From: Jutongia hominis
GTDB taxonomy: Bacteria; Bacillota; Clostridia; Lachnospirales; Lachnospiraceae
Direction: 5' to 3'
DNA: 64,000 bases
NCBI RefSeq assembly: GCF_014384965.1
Contig: NZ_JACRSW010000016.1
Coordinates: forward strand, 26,103 to 90,102
The first letter of the stretch is position 1. Each line of letters opens with the position of its first letter. This document shows positions 38,739-48,607 of this stretch, in pieces. The notes beneath the pieces were generated by a model, which searched no databases, was not told the DNA's origin, and was given only the letters and a program-made list of their open reading frames with translations. The position numbers and the translations under genes were made by a program.

Positions 38739-40553
38739 ATGGAGAAAATAGATCAGTCACATATACGAAATTTTTGTATTGTAGCGCATATTGATCATGG
38801 TAAATCAACATTGGCAGACAGGATCATAGAAAAGACAGGTTTGCTTACCAGCCGCGAAATGCAGGCACAGGTTCTGGATAATATGGAACTTGAAAGAGAG
38901 CGTGGTATTACGATCAAAGCACAGACCGTTCGTATTGTATATCGTGCAAAGAATGGCGAAGAATATATCTTTAATCTGATCGACACACCCGGACATGTGG
39001 ATTTTAACTACGAAGTATCAAGAAGCCTTGCAGCTTGTGAAGGCGCTATTTTGATCGTTGATGCAGCACAGGGCGTAGAAGCCCAGACATTAGCAAACTG
39101 TTATCTTGCATTAGATCACGATTTAGAAATCCTGCCGGTGATTAATAAGATCGATCTGCCCAGTGCAGAGCCGGAGCGTGTGAAAGAAGAGATTGAAGAT
39201 GTGATTGGTTTGGATGCATCAGACGCACCGTTGATCTCCGCAAAGATGGGAACCAATATTGAAGAAGTATTAGAACAGATCATTACTAAGATTCCTGCAC
39301 CATCCGGTGATGAGAACAGTCCGTTACAGGCATTGATCTTTGATTCTATCTATGATGCGTATAAGGGTGTTATCATTTTCTGCCGTATCTTTGACGGTTC
39401 TGTCAAAAAAGGAGACGAAATCCTGATGATGGCAACCGGAGCAAAGGCAGAAGTCGTAGAAGTTGGAATTTTTGGAGCCGGTCAGTATATTGTATCGGAC
39501 GAATTAAGTGCCGGTATGGTAGGCTACATCACGGCAAGTTTAAAAGATGTGCATGAAACCAGAGTTGGTGATACGGTTACTTTAGCAAAAAATCCTTGTA
39601 AAGAAGCCCTGCCCGGCTATAAGCAGGTACAGCCGATGGTCTATTGCGGTCTGTATCCTGCAGATGGAGCAAAATACAATGATTTAAGAGATGCACTTGA
39701 AAAACTCCAGCTTAACGATGCCGCATTGCAATTTGAAGCAGAGACATCGGTTGCATTGGGATTTGGATTCCGTTGTGGATTTTTAGGATTATTGCATTTG
39801 GAAATTATTCAGGAACGTCTGGAAAGAGAATATAACTTAGACCTTGTTACCACAGCACCGGGCGTAGTATATCATATCTATAAGACCAATGGAGAAATGG
39901 TAGAAGTGACCAATCCGTCTAATCTGCCCGATCCCTCAGAAATTGAACGTATGGAAGAACCGATCGTATCTGCTGAGATCATGGTTACGACTGAATTTGT
40001 CGGAGCGATCATGACACTTTGTCAGGAAAGACGCGGTGTTTATCTTGGGATGGAATATTTAGAAGAGACAAGAGCGGTTTTAAAATATGATCTTCCATTA
40101 AATGAGATTATTTATGACTTCTTTGATGCATTAAAATCACGTTCCAGAGGATATGCTTCACTTGATTATGAAATGAAAGGATATGCACCATCCCGTTTGG
40201 TTAAACTGGACATTTTGATCAACAAAGAAGAAATCGATGCATTGTCTTTTATTCTTCATGCAGATACCGCCTATGAACGCGGCAGAAAGATGTGTGAAAA
40301 GTTAAAACAGGAGATTCCGCGCCAGTTGTTTGAAATCCCGATTCAGGCGGCAGTCGGAAGCAAAGTCATTGCGCGTGAAACGGTACGGGCTGTACGAAAA
40401 GATGTCCTTGCAAAATGTTATGGTGGTGATATTTCCAGAAAACGTAAACTTCTTGAAAAACAGAAAGAAGGAAAGAAACGTATGCGTCAGTTTGGTAATG
40501 TAGAAATTCCGCAAGAAGCATTTATGAGTGTTTTGAAGCTGGATGAGGAATAA
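38739..40553 (+). CDS. lepA: Elongation factor 4 (LepA)
   Basis: 604 aa GTPase. G1 [14 protein letters not shown] near residue 15, G3 [17 protein letters not shown]4 [14 protein letters not shown], and the LepA-specific C-terminus ([28 protein letters not shown]). It acts on ribosomes, probably in initiation or back-translocation. Start 38739 has GGAGG upstream; in-frame codons from 38637 lack it. A weak promoter (TTGTTT, 17 nt, TATACT) lies ~170 bp before. hemW follows after 20 bp, a conserved pair. Confidence 0.97.
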   Translation: MEKIDQSHIRNFCIVAHIDHGKSTLADRIIEKTGLLTSREMQAQVLDNMELERERGITIKAQTVRIVYRAKNGEEYIFNLIDTPGHVDFNYEVSRSLAACEGAILIVDAAQGVEAQTLANCYLALDHDLEILPVINKIDLPSAEPERVKEEIEDVIGLDASDAPLISAKMGTNIEEVLEQIITKIPAPSGDENSPLQALIFDSIYDAYKGVIIFCRIFDGSVKKGDEILMMATGAKAEVVEVGIFGAGQYIVSDELSAGMVGYITASLKDVHETRVGDTVTLAKNPCKEALPGYKQVQPMVYCGLYPADGAKYNDLRDALEKLQLNDAALQFEAETSVALGFGFRCGFLGLLHLEIIQERLEREYNLDLVTTAPGVVYHIYKTNGEMVEVTNPSNLPDPSEIERMEEPIVSAEIMVTTEFVGAIMTLCQERRGVYLGMEYLEETRAVLKYDLPLNEIIYDFFDALKSRSRGYASLDYEMKGYAPSRLVKLDILINKEEIDALSFILHADTAYERGRKMCEKLKQEIPRQLFEIPIQAAVGSKVIARETVRAVRKDVLAKCYGGDISRKRKLLEKQKEGKKRMRQFGNVEIPQEAFMSVLKLDEE

Positions 40554-40573
40554 AAAAGGAAAGTAGGAATGGG

Positions 40574-41791
40574 ATGAAAAAAAAGCTTGCACTTTATATT
40601 CATATTCCATTTTGTGTAAAGAAGTGCCTGTATTGCGACTTTTTATCTGCCACAGCAAATGAGCAGGAAAAAGAGTCTTATGTGCAGGCTCTTTTCTATG
40701 AAATGGATCATTGGAAAGACTATTTGCAACAGGAATATCAGATCCAAAGCATCTTTATCGGCGGAGGAACACCGACAGCCCTCCCGGTTAGTCTGTTAGA
40801 GCGGATCTGTCAAAAGCTTCGAACCGATTTTTTATTAGAGCAGGCCGAAAATTTAGAATTTACAATCGAAGCCAATCCCGGAACAGTAACCAAAGAATAT
40901 GTAGAAATGTTTCAAAGAGTAGGAATCAACCGCGTCAGTCTCGGACTTCAGTCTGCACAGTCAAAAGAGCTAAAAGCGTTAGGAAGAATTCACACTTATC
41001 AGGATCTGTTAGACAGTGTGGCACTTTTGCAAGAATATGGTATCAGCAATATCAACATAGATCTGATGGAAGATATCCCGTACCAGACATTGGAAAGTTA
41101 TAAAGATACATTAGAAAAGGTCTGTACACTGCCGATCACACACATTTCGTCGTATAGTCTGATCATTGAACCCGGAACTCCTTTTTATGAAATGGAACAA
41201 AAAGGTGAACTTTTGATCGCTAATGAGGATGAAGACCGTAAGATGTATGAATTGACAAAAGAAATTTTAAAAGAGCATGGTTATGAACGGTATGAGATAT
41301 CCAATTATGCAAAAAAGGGAATGGAATGCCGCCACAATATCACTTATTGGGACTTGGGAGAATATTTAGGCTTAGGCCTTGGTGCCGCTTCTTATCTTGG
41401 TGGTTTCCGTTTTGAAAACGAAAGAGACTTTGCCACGTATCAAGAGATCCAAAAAGAACGAAAGCTTCGGTCAGAGGAACGGATCACAGCCTCAAAAGTA
41501 CCATGTGATGTAACCAAGGAGTATCTTTGGGGATATCAGGAGATCCATCGGGAAAGCTGTCAGGATGAAATGGAAGAGTTTATGTTTCTGGGACTTCGGA
41601 TGTGCTGTGGAGTATCAAGAAAAGCATTTTATAAGCGTTTTGGAATCGAATTGCAGGAAATATATCATGATGCACTCAATCGGCTTTTTAGACAAAAACT
41701 CTTGGCAGAAGACAAAAATCATGATAGAATTTATCTGACTGATCTTGGAATTGATATCAGCAATACAGTGCTTGCAGAATTTCTTCTATAA
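40574..41791 (+). CDS. hemW: Radical SAM protein HemW
   Basis: 405 aa. The radical SAM cluster site is [14 protein letters not shown] (residues ~8-21, CxxxCxxC). [21 protein letters not shown] [13 protein letters not shown] and GVNR-like [12 protein letters not shown] follow. HemW is a haem-binding relative of HemN, thought to deliver haem; the lepA-hemW pairing is typical. A true coproporphyrinogen dehydrogenase would have an additional Cys after the cluster (CxxxCxxCxC), absent here. Confidence 0.93.
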   Translation: MKKKLALYIHIPFCVKKCLYCDFLSATANEQEKESYVQALFYEMDHWKDYLQQEYQIQSIFIGGGTPTALPVSLLERICQKLRTDFLLEQAENLEFTIEANPGTVTKEYVEMFQRVGINRVSLGLQSAQSKELKALGRIHTYQDLLDSVALLQEYGISNINIDLMEDIPYQTLESYKDTLEKVCTLPITHISSYSLIIEPGTPFYEMEQKGELLIANEDEDRKMYELTKEILKEHGYERYEISNYAKKGMECRHNITYWDLGEYLGLGLGAASYLGGFRFENERDFATYQEIQKERKLRSEERITASKVPCDVTKEYLWGYQEIHRESCQDEMEEFMFLGLRMCCGVSRKAFYKRFGIELQEIYHDALNRLFRQKLLAEDKNHDRIYLTDLGIDISNTVLAEFLL

Positions 41792-41844
41792 AGGTAATGG
41801 AAGAAATTTTGATTTATACATTTTCTATAGGGAGGAAACAAAAA

Positions 41845-42357
41845 ATGGCAAAAGTTGGAATTTTAATGGGCAGCGATTCAGATTTACCGATTATGAGTAA
41901 AGCCGCAAAGCTGTTAGAGGAATTTGGAATTGATTATGAGATGAAGGTGATCTCGGCACACAGAGAGCCGGATGTCTTTGTTTCTTATGCACAGAGTGCA
42001 GAGAGCCGTGGTATTGAAGTGATCATCGCAGGAGCTGGTGGAGCAGCACATTTGCCGGGTATGTGTGCAGCAATGTTTACACTTCCTGTCATTGGAGTTC
42101 CTATTCATACAAAATCATTAGGCGGTGTAGATTCTTTATATTCTATTGTTCAGATGCCTTCGGGTATTCCGGTTGCAACCGTTGCGATCAATGGAGCTGC
42201 TAATGCAGCAATTCTTGCCGCAAAGATGTTAGCGATCACAGATACAGAACTTCGCCGGAAACTAGTGGATTATAAAGAAGATTTAAAAGAACAGGTCGTT
42301 GCAAAAGACGAGAAGTTAAATAAAATCGGATATGATGCTTATTTAGAGCAGATGTAA
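41845..42357 (+). CDS. purE: N5-carboxyaminoimidazole ribonucleotide mutase PurE
   Basis: 170 aa purine-synthesis mutase. [14 protein letters not shown] at residue 4, SAHREPD near residue 43 with the catalytic His, and [15 protein letters not shown] near residue 70. Start 41845 follows GGGAGG. No other purine genes adjoin it. A large hairpin terminator ends the region at 42528-42613. Confidence 0.96.
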   Translation: MAKVGILMGSDSDLPIMSKAAKLLEEFGIDYEMKVISAHREPDVFVSYAQSAESRGIEVIIAGAGGAAHLPGMCAAMFTLPVIGVPIHTKSLGGVDSLYSIVQMPSGIPVATVAINGAANAAILAAKMLAITDTELRRKLVDYKEDLKEQVVAKDEKLNKIGYDAYLEQM

Positions 42358-42527
42358 AGAATGAGAAATTTGCAATTTGCAAAGCAGAAAGAAAAGTTTG
42401 CTAAGAGGAGATTTGTGAGTGAAGTCAAAGTCTAAAAGAACAGCAAATTTTGCTGCATTCTAAATGGATAATCAATCAAAAAAGAACACAAACTCTTTTG
42501 CATTGTAAATGGATGCATCATCAAACA

Positions 42528-42613
42528 TAAAAAGAACAGATCGTTATTTCATGAAGAGCGATAGATCCCCGGAATTTCAGTTATCTATCAAAAGTAACGA
42601 TCTGTTCTTTTTT
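42528..42613. terminator. Long two-part hairpin terminator between purE and prfC
   Basis: AAAAAGAACAGATCGTTA pairs with TAACGATCTGTTCTTTTTT over ~18 bp. The 45-nt loop holds a second stem (GATAGAT...ATCTATC). It is symmetric enough to terminate both convergent genes. Confidence 0.85.
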
Positions 42614-42615
42614 AT

Positions 42616-42675
42616 GGAATAGGAAAATGCTCGTACAGTAGCGGTACACATAGCAAAGCACTGGCTTTGCACTTT
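42616..42675 (+). repeat. Shortened relative of the 94-bp repeat
   Basis: It keeps the start (GGAATAGGAAAATGCTC), a GTAGCGG segment, and the end stem GCAAAGCACTGGCTTTGC plus ACTTTTT. The central CAAGAATTGCT palindrome is missing. Confidence 0.7.
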
Positions 42676-42751
42676 TTAATTTTACTCCAAAAAAAATATA
42701 CATTTTTTTTAATATAACGTGCTGACGTTGTATATTCTCTTATAGGGTTTG

Positions 42752-44350
42752 TTAGTTCTTTTTGAATTCCAATAATTCTAATCCTTCATTATCTTCTAAG
42801 ACCATGCGGATCATCCAGTCATTGACAAAGAGAAGCAATGGATTGCCTTTCATATCTTTTACTGCTTTTACATTATTCATACGTTTGAGCTTTGTCACAT
42901 CAGTAGAAGGATCCTTTACCCAGCGGATAAAGCCATATGGAAGAGGTTCTAAGCGGATCTCACAGCCATATTCATTTTCAAGGCGGTATTTGAGTACATC
43001 AAACTGTAAAACACCAACGACGCCTACAATGATCTCTGACATTCCGGCAGTATATTCCTGAAAGATCTGGATCGCACCTTCCTGTGCAATCTGTGTGATT
43101 CCTTTGACAAACTGTTTTCGTTTCATTGAATTTAACTGAACGACACGGCTGAAATGTTCCGGTGCGAAAGTCGGAATGCCTTCGTATTCGAATTTCATTC
43201 CGGGAGCTGTGATCGTATCTCCGATTGAAAAGATTCCCGGATCAAATACACCGATCACATCACCGGCATAAGCTGTCTGGATGACCTGGCGATCCTGCGC
43301 CATGATCTGCTGTGGCTGCGAAAGCTTTAATTTACGTTTGCTCTGTACATGGTAAACATCTTTATTGGCATCAAACTTACCGGAGCAGATTCGCATAAAT
43401 GCGATACGGTCACGATGTGCTTTATTCATGTTTGCCTGAATTTTAAATACAAAAGCAGAAAAATCATTCTCGATCGGATCAATCAGTCCTTCATCGGACA
43501 TACGAGGCAGTGGAGAAGAAGTCATTTCCAAAAAGTATTTTAAAAAGATCTCGACACCGAATGTTGTCAGTGCAGAACCAAAAAAGACCGGTGATAATTC
43601 ACCCTTTTGTACTTTTTCGATATCCAATGGATCACTTGCTCCGTCTAAAAGTTCTATTTCTTCGATCAACTGGTCATATAATTCTTCTGACGCAAGTTCT
43701 TTTAATTCCGGATCATCGATATTGTAATCCGTTTCGGCTGCTGACTTGGCACCACCGGTAGAAACTGATTCAAATGTACGGACTGTTTTTGCTCTTCTGT
43801 CATAGATTCCTTTAAAACGTTTTCCCGAACCGATCGGCCAGTTGATCGGACAGGTATGGATTCCGAGTACGGTTTCAATATCATCTAATAATTCAAAAGA
43901 ATCCTTGGCTTCACGATCCATTTTATTAATAAATGTAAAAATAGGAATATGACGCATTACACAGACCTTAAATAATTTGATCGTCTGTGCCTCGACACCT
44001 TTGGATGCATCGATCACCATGACAGCGGAATCGGCAGCCATTAATGTTCGGTACGTGTCCTCAGAAAAGTCCTGATGTCCCGGTGTATCCAGAATATTGA
44101 TGCAAAAACCATCGTAGTTAAATTGCATAACAGATGAAGTAACGGAAATACCACGTTCTTTTTCAATTTCCATCCAGTCGGAAACAGCATATTTTGAATT
44201 TGCTTTTCCTTTTACAGAACCGGCAGTATTGATAGCACCTCCATATAATAGAAATTTCTCTGTTAATGTAGTTTTACCGGCATCAGGATGTGAGATGATA
44301 GCAAACGTTCTTCTCTTTTTGATTTCTTCTGAAATAGTTATATCAGCCAT
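42752..44350 (-). CDS. prfC: Peptide chain release factor 3
   Basis: 532 aa GTPase that recycles RF1/RF2. G1 SHPDAGKTTLTEKFLLYGG near residue 20, the RF3-type switch VSDWMEIEKERGISVTSSVMQF, G3 DTPGHQDFSEDTYRTL and G4 NKMDREAKDSFELL. The conserved C-terminal RF3 domain contains VGVLQFDVLKYRLENEYG. GGGAGG precedes the minus-strand start. Confidence 0.97.
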   Translation of the reverse strand: MADITISEEIKKRRTFAIISHPDAGKTTLTEKFLLYGGAINTAGSVKGKANSKYAVSDWMEIEKERGISVTSSVMQFNYDGFCINILDTPGHQDFSEDTYRTLMAADSAVMVIDASKGVEAQTIKLFKVCVMRHIPIFTFINKMDREAKDSFELLDDIETVLGIHTCPINWPIGSGKRFKGIYDRRAKTVRTFESVSTGGAKSAAETDYNIDDPELKELASEELYDQLIEEIELLDGASDPLDIEKVQKGELSPVFFGSALTTFGVEIFLKYFLEMTSSPLPRMSDEGLIDPIENDFSAFVFKIQANMNKAHRDRIAFMRICSGKFDANKDVYHVQSKRKLKLSQPQQIMAQDRQVIQTAYAGDVIGVFDPGIFSIGDTITAPGMKFEYEGIPTFAPEHFSRVVQLNSMKRKQFVKGITQIAQEGAIQIFQEYTAGMSEIIVGVVGVLQFDVLKYRLENEYGCEIRLEPLPYGFIRWVKDPSTDVTKLKRMNNVKAVKDMKGNPLLLFVNDWMIRMVLEDNEGLELLEFKKN

Positions 44351-44822
44351 AAGATCCTCCCATTGTTGTATATTTGATCATCTAACAGAAAAACAGAATG
44401 TAATATAGTCTTTCCTGATAGATAGTGTAGTCACAATCTATTATTATAATTTATCTTGTCTCTTCTTTCAAGTAGGAGTATTTTTTGAGATCCTGTTGTA
44501 AAGGGATTTTCTGAGAGTCTGTAGTGAAGTGTATTTTGAAGTATCATTTTTGCGTTCTGTTAATGAAGTAGTTTTTGAAGTATCCATTTTCATGTCAGAA
44601 ATAAAGTGTTCATTAAGACATCTGTTTTCCATGCCAGCAATGAAGTGATCACTAAGACATCTGTTTTTTTATGTTAGTAATAAAGTTTTTTTGAAGTATT
44701 ATTTTTTACATACCTATAATAGTAGTATATCATTTTTATTCTGTGTATCTTTTGTGATGTCTATTGTTTTTTTTGATATAATATGCTACGATTGTAAAGA
44801 ATTTGAAAAGGAGGAGAAACGC
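44351..44822. repeat. Degenerate ~39-bp tandem repeats upstream of the zinc-ribbon gene
   Basis: From about 44495 to 44740 the sequence repeats a loose unit (AATGAAGT...GAAGTAT or AAGACATCTGTTTT...CAGC/TAGT). Copies begin near 44523, 44562, 44599, 44639 and 44679. The remainder up to the start codon holds the likely promoter (TTGATATAATATGC near 44773) and GGAGGAG. Confidence 0.65.
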
Positions 44823-45779
44823 ATGTGGTGTCCAAAATGTAAAACAGAATACCGTGATGGTATTACTGAATGTGCAGACTGTGGTGCAAAGTTAGTAGAG
44901 CGGGATGAACTTTCAGATAATGTCAATGTGTGTGAGATCAATGACGAAGCAAGTGCTGATGAAATTTTAGAATATTTACAATATTCCGGAGTAAAAACAG
45001 CTGCAAAAGAAGAAAGTGACGACAAGATCGGCTTTAAGATTACAGTATCCAAAGAGGAAGAAAAGCAGGCTGAAAAGCTTTTTCAGGGCTATCTGACAGC
45101 AAAAGAAGAGGATAGTGAGAACCAGTCAGAGCAGGAAGCGGAAGCAGGCGATACGGAAGATGAGGAGCTTGTCGAAAAGGATGATGCTATGGAAGAAGAT
45201 TCTGAAGTAGATGATGCCAAAGAAGATATTGAAAATATGGATGATGATGATGATAATCTTTTAGTAAGTGATAAGATTATGGAAGATACTTCAGAACTTT
45301 TATTGACATCGGACAAGAAAGAATATGTCAAAAAGGCAGATGAATATCGTGATATGAAATATTCCGGTATTACTTTTATCGTATTTGGTATTATTGGTCT
45401 GATTTATCTGGCATTATGCAAATTAGAAGTGCTTCCGATCACATATAATAATGTAATCTTTGTTATTATCGTAATCTTATTCGTTATCTTTGTTATATCC
45501 GGTATTGTATCAATACATAAAGCCGGAAAGATCAAACTTCTGATATCGGAAGAAGAAGCTAAAACAAAAGAGATCAAAGAGTGGCTTGATCAGAACTTAA
45601 CACAGGATATGATCGATGGATGGCTTGATTCACAGGTTACGGATATGGAAAACGATCTGATCCTGACAGCCCGTATTAAAAAAATGTTAGAAAAGGAATT
45701 TGACGATCAGTCAGAAGAATATATAGAAATGATCGCAGATGAATACTTTGAAGAACATTTTATGGAAGAGGACGAATAA
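44823..45779 (+). CDS. Zinc-ribbon membrane protein of unknown function
   Basis: 318 aa. The N-terminus is a zinc ribbon (MWCPKCKTEYRDGITECADCGAKL, residues 1-24, CxxC...CxxC). Residues ~30-80 look like a DUF2007-type signal-transducing fold (VNVCEINDEASADEILEYL...KITVSKEEEKQAEKLF). An acidic, Asp/Glu-rich stretch spans ~85-150. Two membrane segments lie near residues 182-200 and 208-230, followed by a cytosolic charged C-terminus. Start 44823 follows AAGGAGGAG. Upstream in-frame codons read through the repeats and are rejected. Confidence 0.65.
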   Translation: MWCPKCKTEYRDGITECADCGAKLVERDELSDNVNVCEINDEASADEILEYLQYSGVKTAAKEESDDKIGFKITVSKEEEKQAEKLFQGYLTAKEEDSENQSEQEAEAGDTEDEELVEKDDAMEEDSEVDDAKEDIENMDDDDDNLLVSDKIMEDTSELLLTSDKKEYVKKADEYRDMKYSGITFIVFGIIGLIYLALCKLEVLPITYNNVIFVIIVILFVIFVISGIVSIHKAGKIKLLISEEEAKTKEIKEWLDQNLTQDMIDGWLDSQVTDMENDLILTARIKKMLEKEFDDQSEEYIEMIADEYFEEHFMEEDE

Positions 45780-45902
45780 AAATATAACGTCGATAGTTGG
45801 AAAAGGCTTAAAGCATGGCATAACCGGTTGCTTTTGAAAAGATTCCTTTTGTAAATTTTAAAGCAACAGAAGTTTTTGACAATTTGAATAGTATAGGAAA
45901 GA

Positions 45903-45946
45903 AAAACAGGTTAGAATCTAATTTAACGGTTCTAACCTGTTTTTTG
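45903..45946. terminator. Terminator between zinc-ribbon gene and UDP-sugar pyrophosphorylase
   Basis: AACAGGTTAGAA pairs with TTCTAACCTGTT around a 13-nt loop, then T6. A-rich on the other side, so it serves the convergent gene too. Confidence 0.88.
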
Positions 45947-46032
45947 TTTTTATAAAAGTGAGGATTCCTTATAAACGAAATGACGCATTCTGTTTTTTAT
46001 CATCTGTTCCCGTTATATTTTAGAAGGAATTC

Positions 46033-47259
46033 TTATAATGTAATACCATTTTCTTTTAACAATTCTCTTGCACTATCGATCGAATCGACACCGGTTTTAT
46101 TTTTGATCGGTGCGAATTCTTTGTTGCGTTCTACTTCGAATGGAAGACAATTATCAAAAAGGCGGATCAGATCTAAGATCAATGATTCGAATTTATATCC
46201 GTTGACATCTTCAGGCTTTTGTAAATTGCCCTGCTCATCCAGATAAGGGATCTTTTTTTCTACAATATGCAAAGGAAGTTCATTATTTGCAATCTTTTCT
46301 AAATGTCCGATCTCAAAGAGATAGTTTAAGATCACACCGAAATTATAAGCAGGCTCCCCTTTTGCATTTTTTGCATCACGCATCGCTTCTGTTAATTCAT
46401 AATATTCTACGATCGAAGGATGACCGTTTTCAAGGCACATCACACCTACTTTTTCATCAGGACTTGCCTTGCGTACCACTTTGGAACCGCAATCGCATTT
46501 TTTAGCGATCGTTGCACCGATAAAAGTCGGATCAGCGATCCGCTGTAAGACGTTATCAACCGCAAATACATTGATCCAGGTGATTCCTTCCTTGTGCATC
46601 AGATCAATCAGACCGGCATTTTGTAAAGAAGAGAACCAGCCGCCATTTCCGTTTGGCGAAGTGGCAAGTTTTCCTTTTTCTTCAAGAAAGATCTTTCCGT
46701 TGTAATCCGATGCAGGTGCCATATCCTGGCGGAAAAAATGAATATAATTTTTGTCATAGCCGAAATAATTCATCTTTTCAAAAAAGGAGGTCGTATCTTC
46801 GTGGTTTTTATCACTCGTCATAATAAAAAGATGAATCCATGTGTCTGCTTCCTTTACCACATCAAAAAGATTTTCGATAATGCGTTGGAAGATATATACC
46901 GGTTTGGTAATACCGATATCATACATTCCCTTTGGGTGGTCGGAGCCAAGACGTGTTCCCATACCTCCTGCTAATAACACAGCACCGACTTTATGAGCCT
47001 TGATCGCATCCAGTCCGATATTGTGTATTTCCTCTTTTTGTGAAGCAATTTCATCGAGTGTCATAGCTTCAATTGGAGTAATATTGCTTTGCGTGTCTTC
47101 TGTCTTTGGTGCATGGATCTTTGCTAATACAGAAAAGTCAGTTGTATCGATCTGCTCTAAGAGTGCTGCTTTTTGTGCATCATTTAATTCATCATAGTAA
47201 CGCAGTAAATGAGACTGCTGGTATTGATCCAGTTTTTGTTTTGCTTTTTCTAAATTCAT
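46033..47259 (-). CDS. UDP-sugar pyrophosphorylase (UDPGP type 1 family)
   Basis: 408 aa, eukaryote-like UDPGP/UAP family. The nucleotide loop is VGAVLLAGGMGTRLGSDHPKGMYDIG near residue 95 and NGNGGWFSSLQNAGLIDLM near residue 200; INVFAVDNVLQRIADPTFIG is the UTP/metal region. It makes UDP-glucose or UDP-N-acetylhexosamine from the sugar 1-phosphate. Uncommon in bacteria outside Clostridia and some gut groups; which sugar is used cannot be read here. Start at 47259 follows GGAG; 47271 is possible. Confidence 0.82.
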   Translation of the reverse strand: MNLEKAKQKLDQYQQSHLLRYYDELNDAQKAALLEQIDTTDFSVLAKIHAPKTEDTQSNITPIEAMTLDEIASQKEEIHNIGLDAIKAHKVGAVLLAGGMGTRLGSDHPKGMYDIGITKPVYIFQRIIENLFDVVKEADTWIHLFIMTSDKNHEDTTSFFEKMNYFGYDKNYIHFFRQDMAPASDYNGKIFLEEKGKLATSPNGNGGWFSSLQNAGLIDLMHKEGITWINVFAVDNVLQRIADPTFIGATIAKKCDCGSKVVRKASPDEKVGVMCLENGHPSIVEYYELTEAMRDAKNAKGEPAYNFGVILNYLFEIGHLEKIANNELPLHIVEKKIPYLDEQGNLQKPEDVNGYKFESLILDLIRLFDNCLPFEVERNKEFAPIKNKTGVDSIDSARELLKENGITL

Positions 47260-47533
47260 TGTTTTCTCCATTCTTTTTTATTGTAGCAGAAGTATCATAT
47301 CCCCGGTTGTCTGTCTGCTTTTAGTCCGATCCTTTTGCTTATGATATTGCAGTTATTATAGCGTAAAACAGACAATAGGGCAACTTCATTGACGAATATA
47401 AGATAAATATATTATACTGTAAAGAAGACAAAATAACGCAAATATGCATCCGGAAAGAACGGATGTGATCGTTTATCTGCATTGGTATCTTAATTGATAT
47501 AGCGAAAAATGCATGGACAGGGGGCATTTTTAG

Positions 47534-48196
47534 ATGTTTCAAAAGAATAAAAAACAAGATGAAGAATATATGGGACGGTATTGGGAAGCCGTTAAGAAAA
47601 AATATGTCCCTCTTCTTACGTTAGATCCGCGCTGGCATCAGCTTTTCCCGGATCATATGAAAACGAAGCGGATGATACAGCTTGAGAAGAAGTTAAACAA
47701 ACTGATCAAAAAGCAGGGACAGACAAACAATGATCTGAAAGATTATGAAAAGACCAGAAAGGTCCTGATGGACAATATCATCAATAACATGACGGATGGA
47801 AGTGAAACAGACAGCCCGATCCGGAGTATGAAGCAGGATAAGAATCAGAAACTTTTAGATGAGCTTCATCAGAAAATAGCACAGGCGCATGATCTGCAAC
47901 AACAGCTTCCGCAGGAAATTCAGGATGTGAATCATGCTTTGATGATCGAAAGTTTAAAGAATTGTTATGAGACATTGGTTTATAACACACAAGAGATCGA
48001 ACAGGAAGAAGAATGGATCGCCAATGCCCGCAAAGAACTGACAGAACATGTTCTTGCCAAGCAGGAAATGGAGATCCGTAATACTGATACCTATCGTTTT
48101 ATGCATGATCTTTTAGGTGCGGATATTTTAGAAATCTTTGATAAAGATTATGATGTCTGGAAAGGAGAGATCAACCGTGAGCATAAACAGGTATGA
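47534..48196 (+). CDS. Uncharacterised coiled-coil protein
   Basis: 220 aa, soluble, charged, no recognised family. Residues ~45-85 (MIQLEKKLNKLIKKQGQTNNDL) and ~100-190 read as long helices likely to form coiled coils. The N-terminus YWEAVKKKYVPLLTLDPRWHQLFPD is Trp/Pro-rich and may be a short folded cap. Its end overlaps acpS by 20 bp, suggesting coexpression. AGGGGG upstream. Confidence 0.7.
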   Translation: MFQKNKKQDEEYMGRYWEAVKKKYVPLLTLDPRWHQLFPDHMKTKRMIQLEKKLNKLIKKQGQTNNDLKDYEKTRKVLMDNIINNMTDGSETDSPIRSMKQDKNQKLLDELHQKIAQAHDLQQQLPQEIQDVNHALMIESLKNCYETLVYNTQEIEQEEEWIANARKELTEHVLAKQEMEIRNTDTYRFMHDLLGADILEIFDKDYDVWKGEINREHKQV

Positions 48197-48575
48197 TCAG
48201 GAAGAAATGTATGGGCAGGTGCTCGGAATCGGCATTGACCAGATCGAATGTGACCGTGTGTTACGTTCCTGTGAGAAAAAAACTTTTTTAGAACATTGTT
48301 ATACAACAAAAGAGCTGGAAATGATCAGCAAGCATAAAAGAAGTAGTGCTACTAATTTTTGTGGGAAAGAAGCTGTTGTAAAAGCTTTTGGAACAGGATT
48401 TCGAAAGATTACACCCAATGAGATCGAGATTCTTCGGAATGAATCAGGTGCACCTTATGTCTTGCTGTATGGCAGGGCAAAAGACAAAGCAGACCAGATC
48501 GGTGTAAAAAAGATCCTGATATCATTAGCAGATACCAAGACACAGGCGATCGCTTTTGTTGTTTTATTAGGATAA
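48177..48575 (+). CDS. acpS: Holo-[acyl-carrier-protein] synthase AcpS
   Basis: 132 aa. VLGIGIDQIECDRV (Mg-binding Asp) near residue 17 and NFCGKEAVVKAFGTGF near residue 60 are the two family motifs. It moves phosphopantetheine from CoA to ACP. The start is probably GTG 48177, 8 bases after AAAGGAGAG, inside the end of the previous gene; ATG 48207 is the alternative and matches the common family N-terminus. Confidence 0.92.
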   Translation: MSINRYDQEEMYGQVLGIGIDQIECDRVLRSCEKKTFLEHCYTTKELEMISKHKRSSATNFCGKEAVVKAFGTGFRKITPNEIEILRNESGAPYVLLYGRAKDKADQIGVKKILISLADTKTQAIAFVVLLG

Positions 48576-48607
48576 CCGGATCAAAAAGCATAGAAAAGGG
48601 GAGTTGT

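Larger units (their letters stand above)
42358..42751. other. purE-prfC intergenic region with direct repeat, large hairpin and repeat remnant
   Basis: This 394-bp convergent gap holds an imperfect direct repeat (CATTCTAAATGGATAATCAATCA at 42453 versus CATTGTAAATGGATGCATCATCA at 42501, each quoted here only for its core), then the hairpin at 42528-42613 and the 94-bp-repeat relative at 42616-42675. No gene is seen. Confidence 0.6.
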
